The notes beneath the pieces are model-generated. The model had not been told where the DNA came from. It ran no database searches and saw only the letters and a list, made by a program, of their open reading frames with translations. Below are positions 1 to 6,609 of a stretch of 16,013 nucleotides of DNA, piece by piece. This stretch comes from Bacteriovoracaceae bacterium UBA4573 (lineage in GTDB: Bacteria; Bdellovibrionota; UBA1018; UBA923). The stretch lies in assembly GCA_002387735.1 (NCBI GenBank), contig DGKJ01000081.1, positions 6,895 through 22,907 on the forward strand, in the 5' to 3' direction. The position numbers and the translations under genes were made by a program. Positions within the stretch are counted from its first letter, which is position 1. Every line of letters begins with the position of its first letter.

Positions 1-2
1 AC

Positions 3-350
3 ACAAGCCTCACCAGCCAACACGTAAGATACCTTTCGCAAACTCGAACGGTTGGGCGAAACCAAGTTCGTTTCAATCCGGGGGCACTCACAACGGTCGA
101 CCTGGCCGGCGGCTTTCACTCAGCAGTCTTCGGCCTACCTTCCAGATTTGGCTTGTCGGTGGGACCTGAATGGCAAGCCAGCGCCGCTCCTCGTTTAGTA
201 TGGAACGTGGGCGGCTCAGTTTCGGTTACCCCCCACCAAGACTGGGCGGCATCACTAAACTATAATGATCAAACACTCCTGGGACCCACTTACAACGCGA
301 CCCTTAGTCGGCAGGCAACACTGCGATTGACCAAAAGACTTGGCGGTTAG
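3..350 (+). CDS. C-terminal part of an unrecognised, strand-rich protein (cut by window start)
   Basis: The frame is open from the window edge to a TAG at 348-350, giving about 115 residues with the start outside the window. The visible part is rich in Gly, Ser, Thr and aromatic residues in alternating polar/non-polar runs (for example FGLSVGPEWQASAAPRLVW and VGGSVSVTPHQDWAASLNY). That pattern fits amphipathic beta strands of an outer-membrane barrel or a long beta-repeat surface protein. It does not end in the aromatic residue usual for classical barrels; it ends TLRLTKRLGG. No family is recognised. It lies 25 nt upstream of the favoured pdxH start on the same strand, so the two may be co-transcribed. 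The coding call is fairly safe; the barrel idea is inference. Confidence 0.6.
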   Translation, partial: TSLTSQHVRYLSQTRTVGRNQVRFNPGALTTVDLAGGFHSAVFGLPSRFGLSVGPEWQASAAPRLVWNVGGSVSVTPHQDWAASLNYNDQTLLGPTYNATLSRQATLRLTKRLGG

Positions 351-375
351 GGCTGATCGGGAGTATGGTGCGCCC

Positions 376-1023
376 GTGACAAAAAAAGAACACTCCGTAT
401 TTCGTTGGCGTCCCGCACTTCAATACAAATCGCTTTATTCAGCACGCGGAGCCCAGGACCCGATTCAGCTTTTTGAAAAACTTTTCATCGAAGCGCGCAA
501 GGCCCTTCCGATGCCCGAAGCCATGACCTTGGCAACTGCCGACAAAAAAGGAACGCCAAGCGCCCGCGTCGTTTTGCTTAAAGGCATCGACCAAGGTGGC
601 TTTTGCTTTTTCACGAATTACCTCTCCAAAAAAGCCAAAGACTTGGCCCAAAACCCGCGAGCGGCGTTGATGTTTTTCTGGGAACCGCTCGAAATTCAAA
701 TTCGAATCGACGGAAAAGTACGCAAAACGAACGCCAAGTATTCCGACGACTACTGGAAGTCCCGCCCACGCGCGAGCCAGATTGGCGCATTAGCGTCGCC
801 CCAAAGCACCGAAATCACGTCGTTCGAAAAACTGGCCGAAGCGGCACAAACCATCGAAACCGCATTTGAAGGTCTCGAAATACCACGGCCCAAGCGTTGG
901 GGCGGCTATACGGTCACGCCTACTCGAATCGAATTTTGGTTCGGCAAACCCAACCGCCTGCACGAACGAGTAGCTTTCGAAAAAAGTAAGTCGCGTTGGA
1001 AAAGCAGGATCCTAGGTCCGTAG
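376..1023 (+). CDS. pdxH: Pyridoxamine/pyridoxine 5'-phosphate oxidase
   Basis: FMN-dependent cytosolic enzyme that oxidises pyridoxamine or pyridoxine 5'-phosphate to pyridoxal 5'-phosphate, the last step of vitamin B6 synthesis and salvage. The 215-residue product aligns by eye with E. coli PdxH (218 aa) from end to end. It shows RVVLLKG (about residues 64-70), FFTNYLSKKA, NPRAALMFFW, the SRPRASQIGA block (129-138), the WGGYTVTPTRIEFWFG segment and the C-terminal RLHER substrate-binding motif (194-198). I chose the GTG at 376 because it gives the family length and has a GGGAG at 359-363, although its 12-nt spacing is long. A TTG at 340 in the same frame would overlap the upstream gene and has no ribosome site. 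Function is near certain; the start is less so. Confidence 0.95.
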   Translation: MTKKEHSVFRWRPALQYKSLYSARGAQDPIQLFEKLFIEARKALPMPEAMTLATADKKGTPSARVVLLKGIDQGGFCFFTNYLSKKAKDLAQNPRAALMFFWEPLEIQIRIDGKVRKTNAKYSDDYWKSRPRASQIGALASPQSTEITSFEKLAEAAQTIETAFEGLEIPRPKRWGGYTVTPTRIEFWFGKPNRLHERVAFEKSKSRWKSRILGP

Positions 1024-1102
1024 TTCACCAGCCTAAAACGGTCTATCTGTTCAGAAAGAGTTTGAACTTGATTGCGCGCAAGTGATTCGTGGATAGGGAA
1101 AA

Positions 1103-1141
1103 AAAGCTCAAAGAGACTTTGACGTAATCTCTTTGAGCTTT
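1103..1141 (-). terminator. Intrinsic terminator of the parAB transcript
   Basis: A perfect 14-bp stem pairs 1103-1116 (AAAGCTCAAAGAGA) with 1128-1141, around an 11-nt loop. On the minus strand the stem runs straight into seven T residues (the A run at 1099-1105), the classic factor-independent form, and it begins 9 nt after the parB stop. On the plus strand there is no T run after the stem, so it probably stops pdxH transcription poorly. Confidence 0.88.
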
Positions 1142-1149
1142 GGGTGTGA

Positions 1150-2043
1150 TTAAATCTCGATGACTTTTTTTACATCGGCCAGAAGTTTTTCAACCTGTGC
1201 CGCATAATCGAGTAGACGGTCTGTACCTTCGCCAACCTTCCAACGAAAACCCGGAACACTGATGGCCTTGTCGGAAACGCTATACTCGAAAGACTTTACT
1301 TCTCGTTTAGGCTTTGGTTTTGCTTCTGCCTCTGGGCTATCGAGTACTGCCGAAGCGGCGACTAAAGTGGGTTCGGATTCTAAATCCTTCACCGCGTCTT
1401 CGATCAACTGCATGTGTTGCTCGGGCGGCACTAACATGAGCTTTCTCATAAAGGAGCGCGCCTTTATGTTGCGACGCATAATTTCTTTTTTGGTGGCATC
1501 GGGCAACTTCGTGTAACCAATGCATTCCGTAATACGAGACTTCGGCCTTAGAAACGCCTTCGCAATGCTTTCATGACTGGTGTACGCCTGAGCTTCAAGC
1601 AAAGACAGATACCCTTCGCCTTCTTCAATCGGATGCAAGTCAACGCGATCTAAGTTTTCACGCAGTGCAATTTCGTGAACACCTTTGTCGTCACTGTTAA
1701 TGACCCGCGCAGGAATGCGTTCGATCCCTGCTTTTTTCGAGGCTCTTAGTCGGCGCTCACCCGCGATAACCTTATAACGGTCGCCGTTCTGAACCACGAG
1801 AATCGGTTGCAATACACCGTGCACCTTAATCGAATTTGCCAAAGCATCGATTTCAGCGTCGTCGAAGTGAACTCTGACTTGGAGCTCCGAAGCATCGACC
1901 TTATCTACTGGAATAAAGTTCACCAAAAACGTCGTAAGACTTTTAAAGTTTGATGAATTGGTTCCCGCTGTATTGCGCGCAGTGGAATACAACTGCCTTA
2001 AGTAACCGCTACCTTCTCTGGTTTTGACTTTCTTCTCATCCAT
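1150..2043 (-). CDS. parB: ParB-family partition / DNA-binding protein
   Basis: A 297-residue member of the ParB/KorB family, which binds centromere-like DNA and, in most members, CTP through the N-terminal domain. Residues 40-140 hold the ParB N-domain: IDALANSIKVHGVLQPILVV, then the nucleotide/arginine patch GERRLRA (95-101), then ALRENLDRVDLHPIEE (127-140). A helix-turn-helix follows (about 156-182, SIAKAFLRPKSRITECIGYTKLP). Its recognition helix differs from the usual KSRSxVANxLRLL of chromosomal ParB, suggesting a different DNA site. A Lys/Pro-rich linker (about 240-250) leads to a C-terminal segment unlike the standard dimerisation domain, with a helical end. The start is set by GGAGG at 2053-2057, 9 nt before ATG. 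It lies 82 nt downstream of parA and ends at a strong terminator. The cargo (chromosome, chromid or integrated plasmid) is not known. Confidence 0.9.
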   Translation of the reverse strand: MDEKKVKTREGSGYLRQLYSTARNTAGTNSSNFKSLTTFLVNFIPVDKVDASELQVRVHFDDAEIDALANSIKVHGVLQPILVVQNGDRYKVIAGERRLRASKKAGIERIPARVINSDDKGVHEIALRENLDRVDLHPIEEGEGYLSLLEAQAYTSHESIAKAFLRPKSRITECIGYTKLPDATKKEIMRRNIKARSFMRKLMLVPPEQHMQLIEDAVKDLESEPTLVAASAVLDSPEAEAKPKPKREVKSFEYSVSDKAISVPGFRWKVGEGTDRLLDYAAQVEKLLADVKKVIEI

Positions 2044-2125
2044 AATTCAAATCCTCCGTGATTTTTTGAACGTTTGTCGCTTTGTGATTCGCTTTCAACG
2101 ATCTGCTGCGACGCTTCAAACTAAT

Positions 2126-3268
2126 TTAAGCGTTCCCTAGCGAAGCAGAACCAAGTTCTGCTTGTCCTTGAGCGATTAGTTCGTTGGCCAACGCTCCGAT
2201 ATCCTGCGCACCGATCCCGCGTGAATTTACGCCCCAAACACTTGTACGCTGTTTAGTGGCTTCGTTTAAATCCACACTACGGCTAATAACGGAACGAGCA
2301 CAGTAATCTCCGAATTGAGACTTCAATTCACCCAAAACTTCCTGACTAATAACCTCGCGGTTGTCGTACATGTTTGGAATGATCTTTATGGCGAGCTCTT
2401 TGCGGAATTCACGTTCCATTTCTTCAATAGTCGCCATAACGAGCGACATTCCATGGAAAGAAAGTGGATTTGTGGCACAAACTACATTCACCTGGTCTGC
2501 CGCTACGAGCATAGAACTATTAAGAATCGAGGCTGCTGGATTAGTATCGGCCACAATTAGGTCATATTGGTCGTATACCGAGCGAATCGCCTCGCCCAAA
2601 CGATACTCGCGACGTGGTTTTTGATTAAGTGGGATCTCGATCGTGCACAAACCGAGGTTTGCCGGCACTAAATCAAGGCCCGGCGCCACGTTTATGATCG
2701 AATCTTTCATCGGTAGATCGTTAATCAGCACGTCGTAGATCGTCGGAAGCTCGTGAGCATTTAATACATCGAGGTTCAAACTCAAATGCCCCTGTCCATC
2801 AAGATCAATTCCTAAAACTCGATAGCCCATGAGCGCCGCTTGCATAATAAATTGCGCAGTTAAGGTCGATTTCCCCGTACCACCCTTCACGTTGTAGAAC
2901 ATCTGCACCTTGTGCTGCACGCTTTTTGGCAAAAACATTCCAATTGGCGCTTTTTGGTCGCCGTGGCGACCGGTGGAAGCGTTCATGGCAACCTCAGAAG
3001 AATCCGAGCCGGCAGCTAAACTTGGGTCGCCCGCTTCATTCGGTGTCTCGGTCGCCGCGGCGACCGAAGGAACATTCATTTCTCTGAGCTTCGAAAAAAA
3101 CGATTGAGCAGATTCAAGCGGAACCATCTTGCGATCTACATTGCCGACCTTTTTTCGGATGGTGGTAAGCACCCCTTCTTTTTCGAATTCATCTACTTGG
3201 TTTTTTGATATCTGCGCAAGTCTTGCGAACTCGGCAGATGTAAATGCGAGATCTTTGAACGAAGCCAT
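2126..3268 (-). CDS. parA: ParA-family partition ATPase with N-terminal DNA-binding domain
   Basis: A 380-residue ATPase of the ParA/Soj class, which dimerises on ATP, coats the nucleoid and moves ParB-bound DNA. The deviant Walker A is KGGTGKST (128-135), followed by GIDLDGQGHLS (153-163) and a Walker-B-like YDLIVADTNP (235-244). The first 60 residues (TSAEFARLAQISKNQVDEFEKEGVL) look like a MerR-type winged helix. This layout and length resemble plasmid type Ia ParA/SopA, which repress their own operon. Residues 65-118 form a low-complexity linker; two copies of the palindromic repeat lie inside it, encoding SVAAAT (68-73) and GRHGD (100-104). The start at 3268 is set by a strong AGGGAGGG 8 nt upstream. 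The frame stays open upstream to 3442, but that stretch covers the promoter region and another palindrome and is probably untranslated. Confidence 0.92.
   Translation of the reverse strand: MASFKDLAFTSAEFARLAQISKNQVDEFEKEGVLTTIRKKVGNVDRKMVPLESAQSFFSKLREMNVPSVAAATETPNEAGDPSLAAGSDSSEVAMNASTGRHGDQKAPIGMFLPKSVQHKVQMFYNVKGGTGKSTLTAQFIMQAALMGYRVLGIDLDGQGHLSLNLDVLNAHELPTIYDVLINDLPMKDSIINVAPGLDLVPANLGLCTIEIPLNQKPRREYRLGEAIRSVYDQYDLIVADTNPAASILNSSMLVAADQVNVVCATNPLSFHGMSLVMATIEEMEREFRKELAIKIIPNMYDNREVISQEVLGELKSQFGDYCARSVISRSVDLNEATKQRTSVWGVNSRGIGAQDIGALANELIAQGQAELGSASLGNA
2956..2971. repeat. Palindrome copy 1 (candidate parS site), in parA
   Basis: GGTCGCCGTGGCGACC: seven-base arms pair perfectly around a central GT. 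It lies in the part of parA encoding the interdomain linker and is read as GRHGD, a different frame from copies 2, 4 and 5. The DNA is therefore conserved rather than the peptide. Confidence 0.8.
3048..3067. repeat. Palindrome copy 2 (candidate parS site), in parA
   Basis: A perfect 20-bp palindrome with core GGTCGCCGCGGCGACC at 3050-3065 and TC/GA flanks. It encodes SVAAAT in the ParA linker. Its centre is 94 bp from that of copy 1. An isolated half-site, GGTCGCC, lies close by at 3025-3031. Confidence 0.85.
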
Positions 3269-3276
3269 TTTGCACA

Positions 3277-3284
3277 CCCTCCCT
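3277..3284 (-). promoter_or_regulatory. parA: Ribosome binding site fixing the parA start
   Basis: On the minus strand AGGGAGGG lies 8 nt before the ATG at 3268. No comparable site precedes the in-frame upstream codons (up to 3442), so the 380-residue form is preferred over a 438-residue one. Confidence 0.75.
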
Positions 3285-3403
3285 GGTTGAAAATGTATCT
3301 TGACGTACGATCGGAAAAAAACTCCAGATTCACAGATCATAAAACGCGCTTCCAAAAAAGGGCAGAAATTTATGAAGCGACCTTCTTTTTTTACTACTTT
3401 TAA

Positions 3404-3425
3404 TTCGGTCGCCACGGCGACCGAA
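3404..3425. repeat. Palindrome copy 3 (candidate parS site / operator) upstream of parA
   Basis: Core GGTCGCCACGGCGACC at 3407-3422, with arms extended to TTCGGTCGCC / GGCGACCGAA, making ten paired bases each side of a central AC. It lies between the divergent starts of parA (3268) and the small secreted protein gene (3484). It is thus placed to act both as a partition site and as an operator for either gene. Confidence 0.85.
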
Positions 3426-3483
3426 ACACGAACGGTTGGCATAGACCTTGCTTAGTTCGCTACTTTTTTTTCTGGAGGTAAAA

Positions 3484-3999
3484 ATGAAATCCCGTTCGAG
3501 ACTGTTTTTCTTATTTCTAATTTCGGTCGCCGCGGCGACCATGCTCCCTAAAAAGTTATTCGCCAACGATTGTCTGCGGGAGACCAAAATTCTTGCACGA
3601 GAATACCGCCACTTAATACGACAGCACCAAAATCATTTGCTAGCGGCGTTGGAAATGGAATACCAAGTAAAGTCTAAAATTGGCGATCAACTTATCGAGT
3701 ACGTTTACGGTGATCGGAGTTTTATTTCGGTCGCCGCGGCGATCAAAAAGAGCCTGCGTAAGAAAAATAGAGGTCCCTATAAGATTGAGCTGATCGCAAA
3801 CTACGAAGACGAGTCTGTAATAACCAATTTTTGCGACCCCCAAAACAACTGTTGGTCACTGGAGTGGACCAATGAAGCGTCATTTATCGAACAAATAGAA
3901 AGCCAGAGCGAAATACCGACGTGGGATCTGTACTACGAGGAAAGGGTGCCGTCCGAATGTTCGCCACAAAGTGACGCGAGTTTAAATAGTGGCTTCTAA
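3484..3999 (+). CDS. Small secreted protein of unknown function, divergent from parA
   Basis: A 171-residue protein that I do not recognise. It begins with a clear Sec signal peptide (MKSRSR, then LFFLFLISVAAATML), with likely cleavage after Ala27 (LFA/ND). Four cysteines (30, 117, 123, 159) in the predicted mature part could form two disulfides in the periplasm. The middle is charged and helix-prone (RETKILAREYRHLIRQHQNH), and the C-terminus is acidic. The start is firm: TGGAGG lies 5 nt before the ATG at 3484; an upstream TTG-type start at 3448 has no such site. Two copies of the palindrome lie inside the gene, one within the signal peptide. Its position beside parA may reflect the sites it carries rather than a partition role. 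It ends 6 nt from the 3' end of the convergent barrel gene. Confidence 0.75.
   Translation: MKSRSRLFFLFLISVAAATMLPKKLFANDCLRETKILAREYRHLIRQHQNHLLAALEMEYQVKSKIGDQLIEYVYGDRSFISVAAAIKKSLRKKNRGPYKIELIANYEDESVITNFCDPQNNCWSLEWTNEASFIEQIESQSEIPTWDLYYEERVPSECSPQSDASLNSGF
3525..3540. repeat. Palindrome copy 4 (candidate parS site), in the small secreted protein gene
   Basis: GGTCGCCGCGGCGACC, a perfect 16-bp palindrome preceded by TTTC. With its first serine base it encodes SVAAAT, which forms part of the hydrophobic core of the signal peptide. Confidence 0.85.
3729..3744. repeat. Palindrome copy 5 (candidate parS site), one mismatch
   Basis: GGTCGCCGCGGCGATC, identical to copies 2 and 4 except for one C-to-T change in the right arm (3743), and again preceded by TTTC. 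It encodes SVAAAI in the mature small secreted protein. Its centre is 204 bp from that of copy 4. Confidence 0.78.
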
Positions 4000-4005
4000 C
4001 GAACC

Positions 4006-5940
4006 TTAAAAAAACCTACTAATCTCAAAAAAAGCCAACTCGTTTCGACGAACGAAGGAAAAAATTCCAACCTCGGTGCCACCGTAGTACTCGTATCCTA
4101 CTTGGATCTTCCAGTGATCCCAGGGAGAGTACCTTATTTTAGGTCGAAGAAAGTAATTGTCAGTGGTCCATTCCTTTAAACCGAAAACTTCAGCTTCAAT
4201 TCGATCATTCCAAAACGATCGGGCTATGCGGGCGCTAAAAGCCAGCATGTATTCTTCGTTTTGTAGGTGGTAACGTCTCGAATTAGTCTCTACCGCTTCG
4301 AAAAGTGAACCCGCGTATGTACCTTGGTCTAAGTGAAATATCTTTTTGGCGATAATTTGTGTAATCACCCCGCCAGAACCGTCATCCCACTGGCGTTCAA
4401 AGCCACCGACTCCAAAAAATTCCGATCTTTTTTCACCAATTCGATAATCTCTTCCTAAAGGCCAGGTTCGAGCCACTTCAAATCGCAAGGCGAACCGGTC
4501 CGCAGCCAACACTCCGTCGAGGCCGAGCATCGCGGTTCTACGAAACTCTTGAGTCACCGAGTAGTTTTGACCAAGTCCTAGATTACCCGCAGGGTCGACA
4601 CCATTGTAAAAAGACAGGCCCGTTTCAATAAGATCCCACTGTCGATCCCACCGAAATCCACCTCCCCATTGAGACCTTCGCGAAGGGCGCGTTCGTTGCA
4701 AACGATCTCCAGTCGCATAAATATCTGATGGAACAAGATACGGATTTCCTACGGCAGTAAAGGTTCCGAGCCAATCACTGTTCCAACGTAACTCGCCCAA
4801 CAAGGCGCCAGTCTTTTGCTCAGAAGACGCATCGACCAAGAGTAAACCTGTTCGACGAGGAGTAAACACATCGGTCGGGTTGATCTCGTCGGCGCGCCCC
4901 CAGCTTGCTAACTGCTTACCTACTCTTAAACGCACCGCGCCAAACGGAGACCATTCTAGATAACCTTCTCGAAGATCAAAGTACCGCTCACTAAGATCGG
5001 CAAACTCCTCGAATAAAGCGCGTGCTTCGACATAGGTTCGCAGATTCCAAATTTGATTTTCTTGGCGAAAGTCGCCCTTAATTCCCTCTAACCAACGCCG
5101 ATCATCGAGTTGCCGCGAACCCGAAAAAGATCGTGCTGCGAGCTGACCGCCAAACGTGGGTACGAATATCGGACTGTTAGCGGGTTTCTTTTCACTCACT
5201 CTTAAGTGGAAGCTGGCCGCCTTGCCATCTGGCAAAACAAGTCTCAGGTGCAAATCGTTACCAAGAAAACCGCTTTTTTTAACCGTGCGACGAAAAACTC
5301 GATTAAGCCTATCAGCATCGCTAGAGGCAACCCAACTCGTACCTCCAGGTCGCACGATTCCAACGGCAATCGCATTTTCCTCTTCGAGACAATCTACCCC
5401 CAAAAAGGGAAACCCACTTGGTCCTTCACGTCGAATGAGATCGACTCCGTAATTTTCGCAAGTGCTACCTCGGACTAGTTGCGGCACCTCTAGATCCAAC
5501 TGAAACTGGAGCTCGAAAGTGTAGACCGAACCCTGACTGGCGACGCGAACTTTGAGACGTGCGGAGCTGCCAAGAAGGTCCACCGTAATTTTTCGTTGTT
5601 TACGGGACACCAGCATGACGTCTTGTTCTTCTATAACTGAATCGAGCAGAAGGCGTTGGTCGAGTCCGTCACTAAAAACAACGCGCACCGCGGGCGTGCC
5701 AACCTCTGAATACTGGTGGGCCTTCCGCCAAACCCAAAACGCATCAAGGGGGCGAAAGGTAAATTCTCCGGGAGGGCGATCCGATCCCAAAGAGACACTC
5801 GCCTTAATATTAATTGAATCCACCGAAACAGTCTGAAGATTAGAAAGCGAAGTCGAAGAATCTTGGGCATGCACAAAGGCCCCAAACAAAAGCAACCCGT
5901 GCAGAAAAACGCTGTATATAATGATAGATCGCAGTCTCAA
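4006..5940 (-). CDS. Outer-membrane beta-barrel protein, DUF1302-like, with extra N-terminal domain
   Basis: A 644-residue exported protein, last gene of the lipid cluster. A signal peptide (IIIYSVFLHGLLLFGAFVHA) is probably cleaved before Gln26. Residues about 27-255 form a soluble, beta-rich region with two cysteines (161, 184). From about 256 to the end the protein has amphipathic strands and terminates in FFEISRFF, the aromatic end typical of barrels recognised by BAM. The block around 337-362 (VRLRVGKQLASWGRADEI, then NPTDVFTPRR) resembles the strand-loop motif of DUF1302 proteins, which often sit beside LolA-like/DUF1329 proteins and MMPL pumps. A role as outer-membrane partner in lipid export is therefore plausible but inferred. 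The start is uncertain: TTG at 5940 has poor ribosome binding, while an in-frame ATT at 5961 lies 6 nt after AGGAG. Confidence 0.8.
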   Translation of the reverse strand: MRLRSIIIYSVFLHGLLLFGAFVHAQDSSTSLSNLQTVSVDSINIKASVSLGSDRPPGEFTFRPLDAFWVWRKAHQYSEVGTPAVRVVFSDGLDQRLLLDSVIEEQDVMLVSRKQRKITVDLLGSSARLKVRVASQGSVYTFELQFQLDLEVPQLVRGSTCENYGVDLIRREGPSGFPFLGVDCLEEENAIAVGIVRPGGTSWVASSDADRLNRVFRRTVKKSGFLGNDLHLRLVLPDGKAASFHLRVSEKKPANSPIFVPTFGGQLAARSFSGSRQLDDRRWLEGIKGDFRQENQIWNLRTYVEARALFEEFADLSERYFDLREGYLEWSPFGAVRLRVGKQLASWGRADEINPTDVFTPRRTGLLLVDASSEQKTGALLGELRWNSDWLGTFTAVGNPYLVPSDIYATGDRLQRTRPSRRSQWGGGFRWDRQWDLIETGLSFYNGVDPAGNLGLGQNYSVTQEFRRTAMLGLDGVLAADRFALRFEVARTWPLGRDYRIGEKRSEFFGVGGFERQWDDGSGGVITQIIAKKIFHLDQGTYAGSLFEAVETNSRRYHLQNEEYMLAFSARIARSFWNDRIEAEVFGLKEWTTDNYFLRPKIRYSPWDHWKIQVGYEYYGGTEVGIFSFVRRNELAFFEISRFF

Positions 5941-5958
5941 GATGCTGGCCCCCCGACC

Positions 5959-5972
5959 AATAGCCGTCTCCT
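5959..5972 (-). promoter_or_regulatory. Ribosome binding site and possible ATT start of the barrel gene
   Basis: On the minus strand AGGAG (5968-5972), then ACGGCT, then ATT (5959-5961), in frame with the barrel protein and adding seven residues (starting IGRGAS) before the signal peptide. The only standard candidate, TTG at 5940, has just a G run upstream. ATT is a rare initiator, so this is a suggestion, not a firm start. Confidence 0.4.
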
Positions 5973-5978
5973 GCGATC

Positions 5979-6605
5979 CTAATACAGGTGTCCCAAATTT
6001 AACAATTCGATTGGTTTGGATATTATTCGATCTGGGGTAGCCGCCTCAATGAGTCTCCGCGAGTTAAACCCCCAAGTCACCGCTACCGATCGCACGCCTA
6101 CGGTTCGTGCCGCAACTATGTCTCTGGCCTCGTCGCCAACGTATACTGTGGTGGCGGGATCCATGTTTTTTTCCGCGAGGATGCGTTCCAGAATTCTCGC
6201 TTTACCCAATACACTTGAACCACCTTGGATAAAGTCGAAAAAATCTAGACCGTGCAACTTTAAAAAAGATTCAACGTTACTTTGCGAATTGGTGGTTAAA
6301 ATTCCAAGTTGTGAAGTACTATTTCGCAGCTCAGCCAGCACCTCTGCTAAACCTTCGAAGGGTCTCAGGGTTGGCATTTTTTTCCGCATGATCTTACGCC
6401 CGTAATAGAGCACGAATGGAATCTTATAGTGGGCCATTTGAAGCGTTTTGGTGAACTCGTGAAACCCCTGGTCTTTTAATTCATCAAACAAACTTTCCGG
6501 CACCGGCCGAAATCGAAATAGTGCCGCTAACTCATTAAGAACGTGTAACGTCTGGTGAAATGAATCGCAGATTGTGCCATCGAAATCTAATATTAGATTT
6601 TGCAT
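5979..6605 (-). CDS. HAD-superfamily phosphatase (phosphoglycolate phosphatase-like)
   Basis: A 208-residue subfamily IA HAD hydrolase. Motif I is LDFDGT, with nucleophile Asp7 and acid/base Asp9. Motif II is GILTTNS (101-107). The motif III lysine is in LGKARIL (Lys135). Motif IV is VGDEARD (156-162), which binds magnesium. A helical cap (about 15-85) lies between motifs I and II, as in Gph/PGMB-type enzymes. The start ATG is 4 nt after the stop of the acyltransferase fusion, so the two are co-transcribed and probably translationally linked. Family resemblance alone would suggest a housekeeping phosphoglycolate phosphatase. The position between a lipid synthase and an outer-membrane protein makes dephosphorylation of a lipid intermediate an attractive alternative, which is inference only. 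Confidence 0.85.
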   Translation of the reverse strand: MQNLILDFDGTICDSFHQTLHVLNELAALFRFRPVPESLFDELKDQGFHEFTKTLQMAHYKIPFVLYYGRKIMRKKMPTLRPFEGLAEVLAELRNSTSQLGILTTNSQSNVESFLKLHGLDFFDFIQGGSSVLGKARILERILAEKNMDPATTVYVGDEARDIVAARTVGVRSVAVTWGFNSRRLIEAATPDRIISKPIELLNLGHLY

Positions 6606-6609
6606 ATTC

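Noticed and set aside
340..375. TTG start of pdxH at 340
   Set aside because: It would overlap the upstream gene, has no ribosome site and adds residues beyond the family's usual length.
1779..1785. Single half-site GGTCGCC in parB (another at 3025-3031 in parA)
   Set aside because: Neither is followed by the opposite arm. A lone 7-mer is expected by chance at this length and composition.
2111..2133. Inverted repeat ACGCTT/AAGCGT around the parA stop codon as a terminator
   Set aside because: Only six paired bases with a long loop and no T run. parB follows on the same strand and a strong terminator exists after it.
3269..3442. Upstream extension of the parA frame (58 extra residues, read through palindrome copy 3)
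   Set aside because: The ATG at 3268 has a strong ribosome site and begins right at the DNA-binding domain. The extension has unusual composition, overlaps the expected promoter region and has no ribosome site.
4000..4005. Terminator between the convergent small secreted protein and barrel genes
   Set aside because: The gap is 6 bp and no stem with a T run is visible on either strand nearby.
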